The notes under the pieces are model-generated. The model was given only the letters and a program-made list of their open reading frames with translations. It searched no databases and was not told where the DNA came from. Positions 14,020 through 22,759 of a stretch of DNA of 26,525 nucleotides are shown piece by piece. The position numbers and the translations under genes are program-made. The first letter of the stretch is position 1. Every line of letters begins with the position of its first letter. Source of the DNA: an uncultured Fretibacterium sp. (GTDB taxonomy: Bacteria; Synergistota; Synergistia; Synergistales; Aminobacteriaceae); NCBI RefSeq assembly GCF_938040765.1, contig NZ_CALIAA010000234.1, positions 1 through 26,525 on the forward strand, written 5' to 3'.

Positions 14020-16083
14020 ATGACCGACCCCAACGTGCCGTCCGGCGGAAAGGATGCGGGGAACGCGGCCGGACGCGTCGCCGAGCGGATGGAGGAGCTC
14101 TTCGAGCTCGTTGCGCATCACGCGCGCCTCTATTATGAAAAGGACGCCCCCGAGCTCTCCGACGCGGACTACGACGCCCTGGTCCGGGAGCTGGCCGCCC
14201 TGGAGAAGGAGCATCCGGAGCTTGCCCGGCCCGATTCCCCGACCCGGCGCGTCGGCGGCGCGGTCCTAGAGGGATTCGGCAAGGTCGAGCACCGGCGCCC
14301 GATGCTCTCGCTCGACAACGTCTTCGACTCGGGGGAGCTGGCGTCGTTCCTGGCCCGGATGCGGGGGGCCGTGCCGGACGCGGATGCGGCGGACTGGGCC
14401 TTTACCTGCGAGATGAAGATCGACGGCCTGGCCGTGTCCCTCCTGTACGAGGACGGGGTATTCGTCCGCGGGGCGACCCGGGGCGACGGGCGCGTGGGGG
14501 AGGACGTCACCGGGAACCTGCGCACCCTGCGTTCCCTGCCCCTGCGCCTGAGGGGGAGCGTGCCCGGAACTCTGGAGGTGCGCGGGGAGGTGCTGATGAC
14601 CCGGAGCCGTTTCGAGGCGCTGAATCGCCGCCGGGAAGAGCGCGGGGAGCCTTTGTTCGCCAACCCCCGCAACGCCGCCGCCGGGACGCTGCGCCAGCTG
14701 GACCCGGCCGTGACCGCGGAGCGCGGGCTCGACATATTCCTGTACTACGTCCTGGAGCCCCAGGCCCTCGGGATCGTGCGTCAGAGCGACGCCCTGTCCT
14801 GGCTCGCGGAGCGGGGACTTCCGGTCCAGCCTGCCTGGGAGCGCTGTTCCGGCCAGGCCGAGGTCGAGGGGTTCATCGAGAAATGGCGGGAGGGGCGTTT
14901 CGGGCTGGACTACGTGACGGACGGGGTCGTGGTGAAGCTCGACGACATCGGGCTCTGGGACGGGCTCGGGGCGACCTCGCACGCGCCGCGCTGGGCCGTG
15001 GCCTACAAATATCCTCCCGAGGAGGCCCTGACCCGCATCCTGAGCATCGACGTCTCCGTCGGCAGGACGGGCGCCCTGACCCCGGTGGCGAACCTGGAGC
15101 CGGTACGGCTGGCGGGGACGGCGGTGCAGCGGGCGGGGCTCCACAACGAGGACGAGATTCGGCGCAAAGACATCCGGGTCGGGGACACGGTGCGCGTTCG
15201 CAAGGCGGCCGAGATCATCCCGGAGGTGGTCCGCGTGGAGACCTCGTGTCGGACGGGGAGCGAGACGCCCTTCGTCATGCCGAAACACTGCCCGGCGTGC
15301 GGCGCGGAGGCGGTGCGGCTGCCGGACGAGGCGGTGTGGCGCTGCCCGAACCGGTCCTCCTGCCCGGCCCAGCTGAAGGAGGGCCTGCGCTATTTCGCCT
15401 CGCGGGCCGGCCTGGACATCCGGGGGCTCGGCGAACGTCTGGCGGAACAGCTGGTCGATACGGGGAGGGTCCGGGACCTCGCAGACATCTACGACCTGAC
15501 CGAGGCGGATTGGGCCGCCATGGACAGGATGGGGGAGAAGTCGGCCCGAAACCTCCTGGCGGGACTCGAGGCCTCGAAGAAGCGCCCGCTGTCCTCTCTG
15601 CTCGCGGCCCTGGGCATCCGCTACGTCGGGACGCGCGTCGCAGAGCTTCTGGCCGGGCACTTCGGGCACATGGACCGCCTGAAGGAGGCCTCCGAGGAGG
15701 AGCTCGCGGGGATCGACGGGGTCGGTCCCATCATCGCGTCCTCGGTCGAGGCGTTCTTCCGGGAGCCTGCGAACCGGGAGCTGCTGTGCCGGCTCCGGGA
15801 AAGGGGCCTGAATTTCGTCGGGGAGGAGAGGGGAGGGGCCGGCAGCGGCGCCCTGTCGGGCAAGAGCTTCGTGTTCACCGGGGAGCTCTCCTCGATGAAG
15901 CGCTCCGAGGCCGAGGCCCGGGTCCGCGCCCTTGGCGGGACGGCCACCGCGGCCGTCAGCTCCAGAACCGGCTGCGTCGTCGCGGGCGAGGGAGGCGGCT
16001 CGAAGCTGAGAAAGGCCCGGGAACTGGGCGTCTCCGTGATCGACGAGGAGGCGTTCTTGAGGATGCTCAGGGAGGCGGAGTGA
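14020..16083 (+). CDS. ligA: NAD-dependent DNA ligase
   Basis: It seals nicks in duplex DNA during replication and repair, using NAD+. Full-length at 687 residues. The domains are Ia (about 20-90), the adenylation domain with lysine K133 in the KIDG motif, then the OB-fold (about 335-410), a four-Cys zinc finger (C424, C427, C442, C448), the helix-hairpin-helix region (about 455-600) and a C-terminal BRCT domain (about 605-687, GKSFVFTGELSSMKRSEAE). The N-terminal segment YYEKDAPELSDADYDAL is typical of the NAD-binding part. The ribosome binding site is weak (a G-run 6-10 bases before the ATG), which fits coupling to lysS upstream. The gene faces the adaptor gene tail to tail with 22 bases between. 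Confidence 0.98.
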   Translation: MTDPNVPSGGKDAGNAAGRVAERMEELFELVAHHARLYYEKDAPELSDADYDALVRELAALEKEHPELARPDSPTRRVGGAVLEGFGKVEHRRPMLSLDNVFDSGELASFLARMRGAVPDADAADWAFTCEMKIDGLAVSLLYEDGVFVRGATRGDGRVGEDVTGNLRTLRSLPLRLRGSVPGTLEVRGEVLMTRSRFEALNRRREERGEPLFANPRNAAAGTLRQLDPAVTAERGLDIFLYYVLEPQALGIVRQSDALSWLAERGLPVQPAWERCSGQAEVEGFIEKWREGRFGLDYVTDGVVVKLDDIGLWDGLGATSHAPRWAVAYKYPPEEALTRILSIDVSVGRTGALTPVANLEPVRLAGTAVQRAGLHNEDEIRRKDIRVGDTVRVRKAAEIIPEVVRVETSCRTGSETPFVMPKHCPACGAEAVRLPDEAVWRCPNRSSCPAQLKEGLRYFASRAGLDIRGLGERLAEQLVDTGRVRDLADIYDLTEADWAAMDRMGEKSARNLLAGLEASKKRPLSSLLAALGIRYVGTRVAELLAGHFGHMDRLKEASEEELAGIDGVGPIIASSVEAFFREPANRELLCRLRERGLNFVGEERGGAGSGALSGKSFVFTGELSSMKRSEAEARVRALGGTATAAVSSRTGCVVAGEGGGSKLRKARELGVSVIDEEAFLRMLREAE

Positions 16084-16084
16084 A

Positions 16085-16101
16085 GGGGGCGGAGTGCCCC
16101 C
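16085..16101. terminator. Short GC hairpin between converging ligA and adaptor genes
   Basis: GGGGGC (16085-16090) pairs with GCCCCC (16096-16101) around GGAGT. It starts one base after the ligA stop and ends 5 bases before the stop of the converging gene. Neither side has a T-tract, so if it terminates it is weak. Confidence 0.35.
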
Positions 16102-16105
16102 GGCC

Positions 16106-17329
16106 TCACCGTTCCCCCCGCTGCACGACCCGCGCCCCGTCGGTCAGGTCCGACGCGGGGTAGAGGATCACCCGTTCCCCGGGTCGAAGTCCGTCCAGGA
16201 CCTGGGCCTCGATGCCGTTGTCCCGCCCCGCCTCGACGGTCCGAAGCCTCGCGACGCCGTCCTCGACCACGAAGGCGGCCCACTTCCCGTCGCTGCGGAA
16301 GAGCGCGCTGGACGGCACGGTGAGGGCGTCGCGGTCCTCCCAGACGACGATCCTGGCCTCGACGCGGAAGCCGTGCCCGAGCCTTCCGAGGGATTCCTGC
16401 AGGTCGGTGAACCGGACGACGACGTTCACCCTCTGCTCCTCGACCCCGAGGGCGGAGACCTTGGTGAATGCGAACGGCTCGATCTTCTCGACGATGCCGT
16501 TAAGGGGCCTGTCCCCGCCCCAGCCCGACAGGACGACCCGGTCGCCCGACGTGACGCGGACGGCCTCCGAGGACAGGAGCTCGATGACGACCTCCAGTCC
16601 GTTCTCGACGTCCCCGACCTCCATCAGGGGAGTCCCGGCGGACAGGGGTCCCTCGCTCTCCCGCATCACGCGCAGCACCCGGCCGTCGGCCGGCGCGCAG
16701 ATGGGGATGACGTTCGCCTCGGTCGTTTCTGTCCCCGCCCCCTTGTCCCCGAAGCGGCGCAGCCGCGACAGGGCCCCCTTGCGCTCCGCCTCCCTCACGG
16801 CGATCGCGGCCTCGGCGTTGTGCAGGGCCGCAGCGGTCGTGCGGGCCTCCCGTTCGACCTGGTCCAGCTGAAGCTGGCTGGCGGCCCCGGAGCTCCTCAG
16901 GCCCTTTATCCGGCGCAGCTGTACCTGGGCCAGGTCGCGGTCGGCGACGGCCCGCTCCCGGTCGGCCCGCGCGAGCTTCAGCGCCGCCTCCGCCGCGGCG
17001 AGGGCGGCACGGGCCCCGGTCTCGTCCCGGGCGTCCAGGGGCGTGGGGGCGGACGGGACCATCCTCGCCACGACGCTCTTCCCCGCTGAGACCACGTCGC
17101 CGGGCCGGACCTCCACCCGCAGCAGGCGGCCGTCGACCGGCGCGGACACCGTGTAGGCATCGCGGACCCGCGTCCGGCCCTCCTCGTCGACCGTCAGGGT
17201 CATGGGCCGCCGGGCGACCTCCTCCATATCGACCTCCAGGGGAAGGGGCCGGAAGGCATAGGCCAGGGCGACGGCGATCAGGGCAGCGGCGCCGAAGGTG
17301 AAGAACTTCCTCGAAATTTTTTTACGCAT
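16106..17329 (-). CDS. Periplasmic adaptor (membrane-fusion protein, HlyD/MacA-like, 407 aa)
   Basis: The adaptor of a tripartite or MacAB-like export system. An N-terminal membrane anchor (about 8-26, FFTFGAAALIAVALAYAF) follows a basic start. The lipoyl/biotinyl half-motif VSAPVDGRLLRVEVRPGDVVSAG (about 62-84) leads into an Ala/Arg/Glu-rich coiled coil (about 105-195). The second half-motif ICAPADGRVLRVMRESEGPLSAG comes next. A beta-barrel and a membrane-proximal domain complete the chain (ALTVPSSALFRSDGKWAAFVV, then LRPGERVILYPA). It is the last gene of the ATPase-permease-adaptor operon and starts 22 bases after the permease stop, with GGGAG ten bases before the ATG. No outer-membrane channel gene is present, so a TolC-like partner must be elsewhere. 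Confidence 0.92.
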   Translation of the reverse strand: MRKKISRKFFTFGAAALIAVALAYAFRPLPLEVDMEEVARRPMTLTVDEEGRTRVRDAYTVSAPVDGRLLRVEVRPGDVVSAGKSVVARMVPSAPTPLDARDETGARAALAAAEAALKLARADRERAVADRDLAQVQLRRIKGLRSSGAASQLQLDQVEREARTTAAALHNAEAAIAVREAERKGALSRLRRFGDKGAGTETTEANVIPICAPADGRVLRVMRESEGPLSAGTPLMEVGDVENGLEVVIELLSSEAVRVTSGDRVVLSGWGGDRPLNGIVEKIEPFAFTKVSALGVEEQRVNVVVRFTDLQESLGRLGHGFRVEARIVVWEDRDALTVPSSALFRSDGKWAAFVVEDGVARLRTVEAGRDNGIEAQVLDGLRPGERVILYPASDLTDGARVVQRGER

Positions 17330-17351
17330 CTTCCCACTACTCCCTTGTCCA

Positions 17352-19727
17352 TCACTCTCTCGTCTTGATGACGGAGACGAGATCCGCCCTGTCCATGATC
17401 CGCTTCACCAGCCATCCCGAGACGACGGCGGACCCAAGGACCACCACGACCCCGGTCCCGGCGCTCGCCGGGGTGAAGTCGGTCGGAATCTGGTAAAGCT
17501 CCATGCTGAAGGCCTCGGCGAACAGGAAAAAAGCTCCGTAGCCCAGAAGGGTCCCCCCCGCCAGCGCCGAGAGGGTGACGACCGCCAGCTCGCCCAGCAG
17601 GACGAAGGCTGTCTCTCCCCGGGTGAACCCCATGACGCGCAGGCTGGCCAGGTCCCGGGCGCGTTCGGCGTAGGCGATGCTCGCGGCGTTGTAGACCACG
17701 CCGAAGGCGACCACGCCGGCTATCGCCAGGATGAGGTAGCGCATGGAGCCGGGGCCGCTGTCCATCTGTTGCCGAAACGCCGCGCGGGAGTCGCTTTTAA
17801 CCCTTACGCCCGCTATGGAGGGCATCCGCTTGAGCGCCCGGTAGATGGAGGAGGCCTTCGCCTCGTCGATGCGGAGCCAGGCCCCGGAGACGCGGTTCGG
17901 CTCGCGCAGCGCCCGGTTCAGGGAATCCAGGTCCATGTAGGCTGGGGCGCCCATTACCGTCCCGGCCACGGCGACGACGGGGAGGGACAGCCTCGGCCTT
18001 CTCCCGGTCCGAACCTCCACGTCCAGGACGTCGCCCGCTCGCACGCCCAGGGTGTTCGCGAGGGTCTGTCCCAGGACGACCCCGCCCGGTCGCAGGGGGA
18101 TGGGGCGCAGTTCGGCGTCCAGGGCAAGGTTGAGGCGCTGGGGCGAGATCAGGCCGTCGATCGTCCCGTGATGGTCTCGGAGCCCGTGACGCAGGATGAC
18201 GGGGACGCTGCGCACCGGCTCCGCCTCGATCACGCCGGGCAGGCTGCGCAGCTCGTAGAGCGTCCGGTCCGAGGCGGCGTCGTTGAAGACGACGGCCACG
18301 TTGCTGTGGTCGAAGATGTCGAAGGTCAGGGATACCGTCGTGTCGAAGCTTCCCAGGATGGCGATCATGCCCACGGACAGCGCCATACCGAAGGCGATCC
18401 CCAGCGCCGCGCCGATCATGCGTCCCGGACGCCGGAGCAGGCGGCGCAGCACCATGCGGCAGGGCTGGTCCAGGCGCGCGTCGAGGCGTCGGGTCAGCCC
18501 CCCGGTGCGGCTGTAGTCCGGCGGGGCGGGCGGCCGCATCGCGGAGGCCGGGGTCAGAGCGAAGACGCGCCGCAGGACGAAGCAGCCCCCGGCCGCGGCC
18601 GAGCCGATGCTCACCAGGAACCCCATGAGGAACGGCCTGGGGTCGGGGCGGAAGGTCAGGGACGGGAACTTGAAGTGGATCAGGTAGACGCCGGCCAGAG
18701 CCCGTCCCGCCAGCACGCCCAGGACGCACCCGGCCGCGGCGCCCAGCACGGCGATGGCGACGACCATCTTGAAGTAGTGAAGTCCCACCGCCAGGTCGGA
18801 GTAACCGAAGGCCTTGATCAGCCCGATCTGCTCGCGCTCGGAGTGGACCATGCGCGAGACGACGAGGGTGAGCAGAAAGGCCGCCACGATGAGGAAGATA
18901 GGCGGTATCATGACGCTCATGGAGCGGAGCTGCTCGAGCTCGTCGCTGACGAACCGATTGGAGTTCTGATTGTCCCGCCCGTAGGAGCCGGTTCCCCCGT
19001 AGGGGTCGAGAATGCGGTCCACGGCGTCGAGGACCTCCGCGAGGCGGGCGCTGCGGTCCAGGGTCAGGATGGCCTCGTTGAAGGCCCCCTCCATCCCGTA
19101 GGCGGCGGCGATGGCCCGGCGCCCCATCCAGAGGACGCCGTACAGGGCATCGTTCGCGACGATCTCTCCGGGTGCCGTGATGTAGATGAACTCCGGCGAC
19201 TGCGCCAGCCCCACGATGCGCAGGCTCCGGCGCGAGCCGTTCATCGTGACGGCAAGCCGGTCCCCTGGCCTCAGCCCGCGAGCCGAGGCGAAGCTCCGGA
19301 GCAGGAGGATCTCGTCGGCGTTCCCGGGGTCGGGCATGCGCCCGGCGACGAGGAGGACGCCGTTCAGGTGGGCGCCGTCCATGTCCGGAAGCGAGAGGGC
19401 CCGGCCTCGGACCGGGAGCTCGAGTCCCGGCAGGTCGATCAGGGCCTCCCCGACGACGCGCCCCTCGGCCGCCGAGACGCCGGACAGCGCGGCGAGGGCG
19501 TCGAGCAGAAAGCGCGGCGCGCGCTTGACCGGCGCAAACACGTCGGCGAACCGACAGCTCTCGTAGTAGGCCCGGCGGGTTTCCTGAATGGAGACGAACA
19601 GGCCGGACATCATGACCAGCACCATGACCCCCATGGCCACGACCGCGCCGATGGCGGCGACCTGCCCCTTCATCCTCCAGAGGTCCCGGATGAGCTTCCG
19701 ATCCATGGTCGGCAGCGGGATCACCAT
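17352..19727 (-). CDS. ABC transporter permease with duplicated FtsX domains (791 aa)
   Basis: A large FtsX-like permease. The first half has one N-terminal helix (about 25-47), a long extracytoplasmic region, and an FtsX block with three helices (about 270-400, including IPPIFLIVAAFLLTLVVSRMV). The second half repeats the plan: a helix near 450 (MIGAALGIAFGMALSVGMIAIL), another periplasmic region, and a C-terminal three-helix FtsX block (about 660-780), eight helices in all. Conserved FtsX phrases appear twice (EREQIGLIKAFGYSD and ERARDLASLRVMGFTRGE). This is the class of mechanotransmitting permease used by MacB, LolCE and related lipid or lipoprotein exporters; the substrate is unknown. 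The ATG at 19725-19727 lies within the end of the ATPase gene (ATGGTGA, 7-base overlap) with GGAGG seven bases before it. Confidence 0.93.
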   Translation of the reverse strand: MVIPLPTMDRKLIRDLWRMKGQVAAIGAVVAMGVMVLVMMSGLFVSIQETRRAYYESCRFADVFAPVKRAPRFLLDALAALSGVSAAEGRVVGEALIDLPGLELPVRGRALSLPDMDGAHLNGVLLVAGRMPDPGNADEILLLRSFASARGLRPGDRLAVTMNGSRRSLRIVGLAQSPEFIYITAPGEIVANDALYGVLWMGRRAIAAAYGMEGAFNEAILTLDRSARLAEVLDAVDRILDPYGGTGSYGRDNQNSNRFVSDELEQLRSMSVMIPPIFLIVAAFLLTLVVSRMVHSEREQIGLIKAFGYSDLAVGLHYFKMVVAIAVLGAAAGCVLGVLAGRALAGVYLIHFKFPSLTFRPDPRPFLMGFLVSIGSAAAGGCFVLRRVFALTPASAMRPPAPPDYSRTGGLTRRLDARLDQPCRMVLRRLLRRPGRMIGAALGIAFGMALSVGMIAILGSFDTTVSLTFDIFDHSNVAVVFNDAASDRTLYELRSLPGVIEAEPVRSVPVILRHGLRDHHGTIDGLISPQRLNLALDAELRPIPLRPGGVVLGQTLANTLGVRAGDVLDVEVRTGRRPRLSLPVVAVAGTVMGAPAYMDLDSLNRALREPNRVSGAWLRIDEAKASSIYRALKRMPSIAGVRVKSDSRAAFRQQMDSGPGSMRYLILAIAGVVAFGVVYNAASIAYAERARDLASLRVMGFTRGETAFVLLGELAVVTLSALAGGTLLGYGAFFLFAEAFSMELYQIPTDFTPASAGTGVVVVLGSAVVSGWLVKRIMDRADLVSVIKTRE

Positions 19728-20455
19728 TCGATGGCCTCCGGATCGCTTCGCTCCGCGTTCTCGACGATCGAGCGGATCGCCCCGTCCGCGAAGTGGATCA
19801 CCCGGTCCGCCATGCCGGCCGTCGCCGCGGCGTGGGTCACGATCAGGACGGTCGTCCCCAGTTCATTGTTGACGTCCGTCAGGACCTTCAGCACGGCCCG
19901 TCCGGTGCTGCTGTCGAGCGCCCCCGTGGGCTCGTCACAGAAGAGCACCGTCGGCCGTTTGGCCACGGCGCGGGCGATGGCGACGCGCTGCTGTTCCCCG
20001 CCGGAGAGCTGTGAGGGAAAATGGTCCACCCGCCCTCCCAGCCCCACGAGCGCAAGGGCCTCGTCCGGGGACATCGGGTTGGGGGCGATCTCCGCCACCA
20101 GTTCGACGTTCTCCCGGGCGGTGAGGCTGGGCATGAGGTTGTAGAACTGAAAGACAAACCCCACGTGGTCACGCCGGTAACGGGTGAGCTGGGGCTCCGC
20201 CATGGCGCCGAGGTCCGCACTGCGGAATCGCACCGTGCCCGCCGTCGGGCGGTCCAGTCCGCCGACGACGTTCAGCAGGGTGGTCTTACCGCTTCCGGAG
20301 GGCCCCAGCAGGACGACCAGCTCCCCCTCGCGGATCGTCAGGTCGATCCCCCGCAGGGCGTGGACGGCCGCCGTCCCCTCCCCGTAGACCTTCGTCAGCC
20401 CCTCGATCTCGAACACGGGGGCCCCGCTTTCCCTTTCCTTCGGCTCCCTTTTCAA
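19721..20455 (-). CDS. ABC transporter ATP-binding protein, MacB/LolD type (244 aa)
   Basis: The ATPase that powers the FtsX permease. Walker A is GPSGSGKT (residues 51-58), the Q-loop is VFQFYNLMPS, the ABC signature is LSGGEQQRV (150-158) and Walker B is VLFCDEPTGALD (170-181), followed by the H-loop in VLIVTHAA. The sequence around the signature is characteristic of the LolD/MacB subgroup. I prefer a TTG start at 20453-20455, because GGAGGT lies nine bases upstream of it. A GTG at 20486-20488 would put that site inside the coding sequence and has no site of its own. It heads a three-gene operon (ATPase, permease, adaptor) and overlaps the permease by seven bases. Confidence 0.95.
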   Translation of the reverse strand: MKREPKERESGAPVFEIEGLTKVYGEGTAAVHALRGIDLTIREGELVVLLGPSGSGKTTLLNVVGGLDRPTAGTVRFRSADLGAMAEPQLTRYRRDHVGFVFQFYNLMPSLTARENVELVAEIAPNPMSPDEALALVGLGGRVDHFPSQLSGGEQQRVAIARAVAKRPTVLFCDEPTGALDSSTGRAVLKVLTDVNNELGTTVLIVTHAAATAGMADRVIHFADGAIRSIVENAERSDPEAIEW

Positions 20456-21001
20456 TCGAATCCTACCTCCGTTCCGCTGGAGAAGCACAGCCCCGACAAT
20501 CCGAACGATGCGTCGATATCGAAAGGAACAAGACTCCTTATTGTATCACCGATGAAACATTTAGCGATGCGCGGGCGCTCGCCCAAAACCACCGGCTGCG
20601 ACGGTCTTAACGAGGATCGAGCGCGTTGTTTGCAGTGCGCTCCCTTGTCAAGACACGAAAAAGGAAAAGATCCGAACGGCTCCTTGATCCTCGCTGTCCG
20701 TGGGGTCGTTCTCAGGCCAGGACTCGAGCGGCATCCTGGTTATCCACCTGCCGATCGATCTGCCCTGTTGACAGGGTAAATGGTGTCTGATAATTTTGCC
20801 TTGGTTTCCTTTTTCGTTCAAAAATTGGTTGTGTCGCGTTTACCCCTTTTTCCCGATTCCCTGCGGCTGGCGTGCTTTTGGGTTTCGGGGCGGCGGGTGA
20901 GATCAACGCCGAGAGACGGACAAAAAGGCAGCGGGGCATCGAGGCAGAAAATCGGGGTTGAAATAGGCGTTCACTTCTACGAGGCTCGGGGAGGCGGAGC
21001 G
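20456..21001. other. 546-base spacer without a confident gene
   Basis: This stretch separates the divergent exporter operon and propeller gene. I see no convincing coding sequence. It holds the likely plus-strand promoter at 20768-20796 and several inverted repeats: CGAGGATC/GATCCTCG (20611-20618, 20686-20693), GAGCGC/GCGCTC inside it (20619-20624, 20637-20642) and CCAGGA/TCCTGG (20717-20722, 20734-20739). A TACAAT box upstream of the ATPase gene on the minus strand may be its -10. The 120 bases just before the propeller gene start are GC-rich and unremarkable. Confidence 0.5.
20763..20796 (+). promoter_or_regulatory. Candidate promoter and palindromic operator of the propeller gene
   Basis: A perfect TTGACA (20768-20773) is followed after 17 bases by TAATTT, itself preceded by TG-A as in an extended -10 element. 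The palindrome CCCTGT-TG-ACAGGG (20763-20776) covers the -35 box and could be a repressor site. The leader to the ATG at 21002 would be about 200 bases long. Confidence 0.38.
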
Positions 21002-22759
21002 ATGGACGAGAGGGTATTGGAATCGACGCGGGAGGGGACGTTGGAGGAGATCCAGAACTGCCGCCGGAAAATTAGGAGGCTGCTGGTGATCTACTTTGTG
21101 ATTATCCTGCTCCTGATCCTGTCGGGCGGTGGAAACCTTTTCCTTCTCCTCATGGAGGGGGGCGGGAAGAGGAACGTTCTGGGGAAAATCCTGTACGCGG
21201 CGCTGCCCCTGTTTCTGTGGTTGTACACTCAAAGGCCGAACACGAGCGGCGGAATCCTGATGCTCTATGCGGTCGTTGAAGGGATACAGGCCGCTATTAG
21301 CTTGGTCATAGTGTCCGTAGGGTCATCTTTTTTCGGGTTTGACGACCCAGCCAGTATTGCGATGCTGCCGCTTGCGGTGCTGCTTGTCTTTGGGGTCGTC
21401 GGTGGCCAGTTGGCGTTGTTCGTCAAACTTTTTCGCTCGGCACGCCGGTTGGGCAATCTGATGCTTGCGGCAGGCCCTGGAGACAGGACCCGTGCGGACC
21501 GATGGGACGCCGCGATGGTTGCGGTGGCCGTCGTCTGCTACATGGCGCCGGCCATTCCGGCCTGGGATTCGATACAGTCTTCGATGACGTTGAAGAGGGA
21601 ACTGAAACAGGCGCCCGAGGTCAAGATTTACCGCGTAAGGGAAGCGATCGACTGCATGGCGGGGACCCCGGACGGCAATCTGTTGGCGCTGGGTACGGAG
21701 AAGAGGCTTTATGTGTGGGACACGAGGACGCGGGAGTGCGTATGGAGCGACGACTGCCTTGCGGTGCAGCGGGTGCGTTTCAGCCCCGGCGGGCGCTATC
21801 TGGCTGCGGCGGGGCGTGGCCGGCCGGAGGGGGCCAGCGATCTTGTCGTGTACCAGGTGGATGGGTTCATGCGTCTGCCCGGCTTCGACTGGCCGGAGCA
21901 CGAGGAGCACAAGGAGAAGGTGTTTCACGACCTGATGTTCCGCCCGGACGAGGAGACGCTGCTGGTGCTGTGGCACCGGAGCTGGATTTGGAACCGGATG
22001 CCTCAGGGCTGGTACAGCAATGAGGCTAAAGTTGTGGAGGACAGAGAAGAAAGTCTTGGGCATAAAACGGATAAGGCGGATTTATTATGCACTGAAGTAA
22101 ACGTAGATAAAAGAGCGATAGGGCAGCCGCGGACGATACATCAGGGGCTTTCCGTATATCATGAACTGAGCCCCGAGGGCTGCGCGTACTTTTCTTCGGA
22201 TGCTTCCCGGTTTATCTATCCTACATGTTATCAGGATAAAGGACCGGTTTCGGTCAAGTGGGTGCATCGGGTGGATACGATGACATGGGAAGAGCGAGTA
22301 TATCAACTTGATGGGTATCGTTTGGATTTTTTGTTGGGTGTCGACTACCATTACGAATGGAGACTGAACGCAAACGGAACGAAGGCGTATCTCCTTTGTG
22401 AAAGAGATAGGGGAGAAGAGCCTAAGGGAGTCTTGCTGGAATTGGACCTGCATACCGGAAGAACAAGGGAACTGGAGAGCTGGGGTTGGCGTTTGGCTTT
22501 GTCGCCTGACGGGCGGTGCGTCGTGATGCTCTCCGGAAGCACGAACGACAATAGCATGACGCTGGCCAGGCTGCACTTTCTGGATGTCAATACGGGAGCG
22601 AAGGAGAGGATTTTGCGCAGGTTTCCTGGGAATGGTTTCGACTATCCCCATCGTTTCGTGTGGTTGAAGCCGAATCTCTTTGCCGTCTCCATGGAGGCCA
22701 GGCGAAGCCGTGAGGGCAATTTTGTATTTATCGACCTGAAGGAGGGCGAGGGTAAATGA
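21002..22759 (+). CDS. Five-helix membrane protein with a cytoplasmic or periplasmic beta-propeller-like domain (585 aa)
   Basis: I do not recognise the family. After a polar helix (EEIQNCRRKIRR) come five hydrophobic segments: about 27-50, 61-76, 84-107, 119-143 and 168-187. From about 205 to the end the sequence has WD40-like beta-propeller repeats: DGNLLALGTEKRLYVWD (224-240), VQRVRFSPGGRYLAAAG (255-271), HDLMFRPDEETLLVLW (309-324) and LALSPDGRCVVMLSG, with variable loops in between. Such domains bind proteins or peptides; no enzyme motif is seen. The ATG at 21002-21004 with GGAGG eight bases upstream is preferred over a longer frame starting at 20780. From about position 22020 the gene uses more TTA, ATA, AGA and AAA codons and is less G+C-rich, as if fused from two sources. 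Its stop overlaps the next ORF by ATGA. Confidence 0.75.
   Translation: MDERVLESTREGTLEEIQNCRRKIRRLLVIYFVIILLLILSGGGNLFLLLMEGGGKRNVLGKILYAALPLFLWLYTQRPNTSGGILMLYAVVEGIQAAISLVIVSVGSSFFGFDDPASIAMLPLAVLLVFGVVGGQLALFVKLFRSARRLGNLMLAAGPGDRTRADRWDAAMVAVAVVCYMAPAIPAWDSIQSSMTLKRELKQAPEVKIYRVREAIDCMAGTPDGNLLALGTEKRLYVWDTRTRECVWSDDCLAVQRVRFSPGGRYLAAAGRGRPEGASDLVVYQVDGFMRLPGFDWPEHEEHKEKVFHDLMFRPDEETLLVLWHRSWIWNRMPQGWYSNEAKVVEDREESLGHKTDKADLLCTEVNVDKRAIGQPRTIHQGLSVYHELSPEGCAYFSSDASRFIYPTCYQDKGPVSVKWVHRVDTMTWEERVYQLDGYRLDFLLGVDYHYEWRLNANGTKAYLLCERDRGEEPKGVLLELDLHTGRTRELESWGWRLALSPDGRCVVMLSGSTNDNSMTLARLHFLDVNTGAKERILRRFPGNGFDYPHRFVWLKPNLFAVSMEARRSREGNFVFIDLKEGEGK

Noticed and set aside
12354..14033. Minus-strand ORF of 559 codons opposite lysS
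   Set aside because: LysRS on the plus strand has all class II motifs; the antisense translation has none.
17298..20144. A very long plus-strand ORF (948 codons) across the exporter operon
   Set aside because: It lies antisense to three well-supported genes (ATPase, permease, adaptor). The predicted residues are Gly/Arg/Asp-biased without motifs, as expected from high-GC antisense frames.
20568..20600. GGGC-GCTC-GCCC hairpin in the spacer as a terminator for the ATPase operon
   Set aside because: It lies upstream of the ATPase gene, not after it, and the T/A run is on the wrong side for a terminator of either strand.
20712..20939. Minus-strand 75-codon ORF in the spacer
   Set aside because: Unsupported by motif, ribosome binding site or context; a composition-driven ORF.
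20780..21001. N-terminal extension of the propeller protein (74 codons, start at 20780)
   Set aside because: There is no ribosome binding site at the GTG-like start and no conserved pattern. It begins inside the promoter region, whereas ATG 21002 has GGAGG eight bases upstream.
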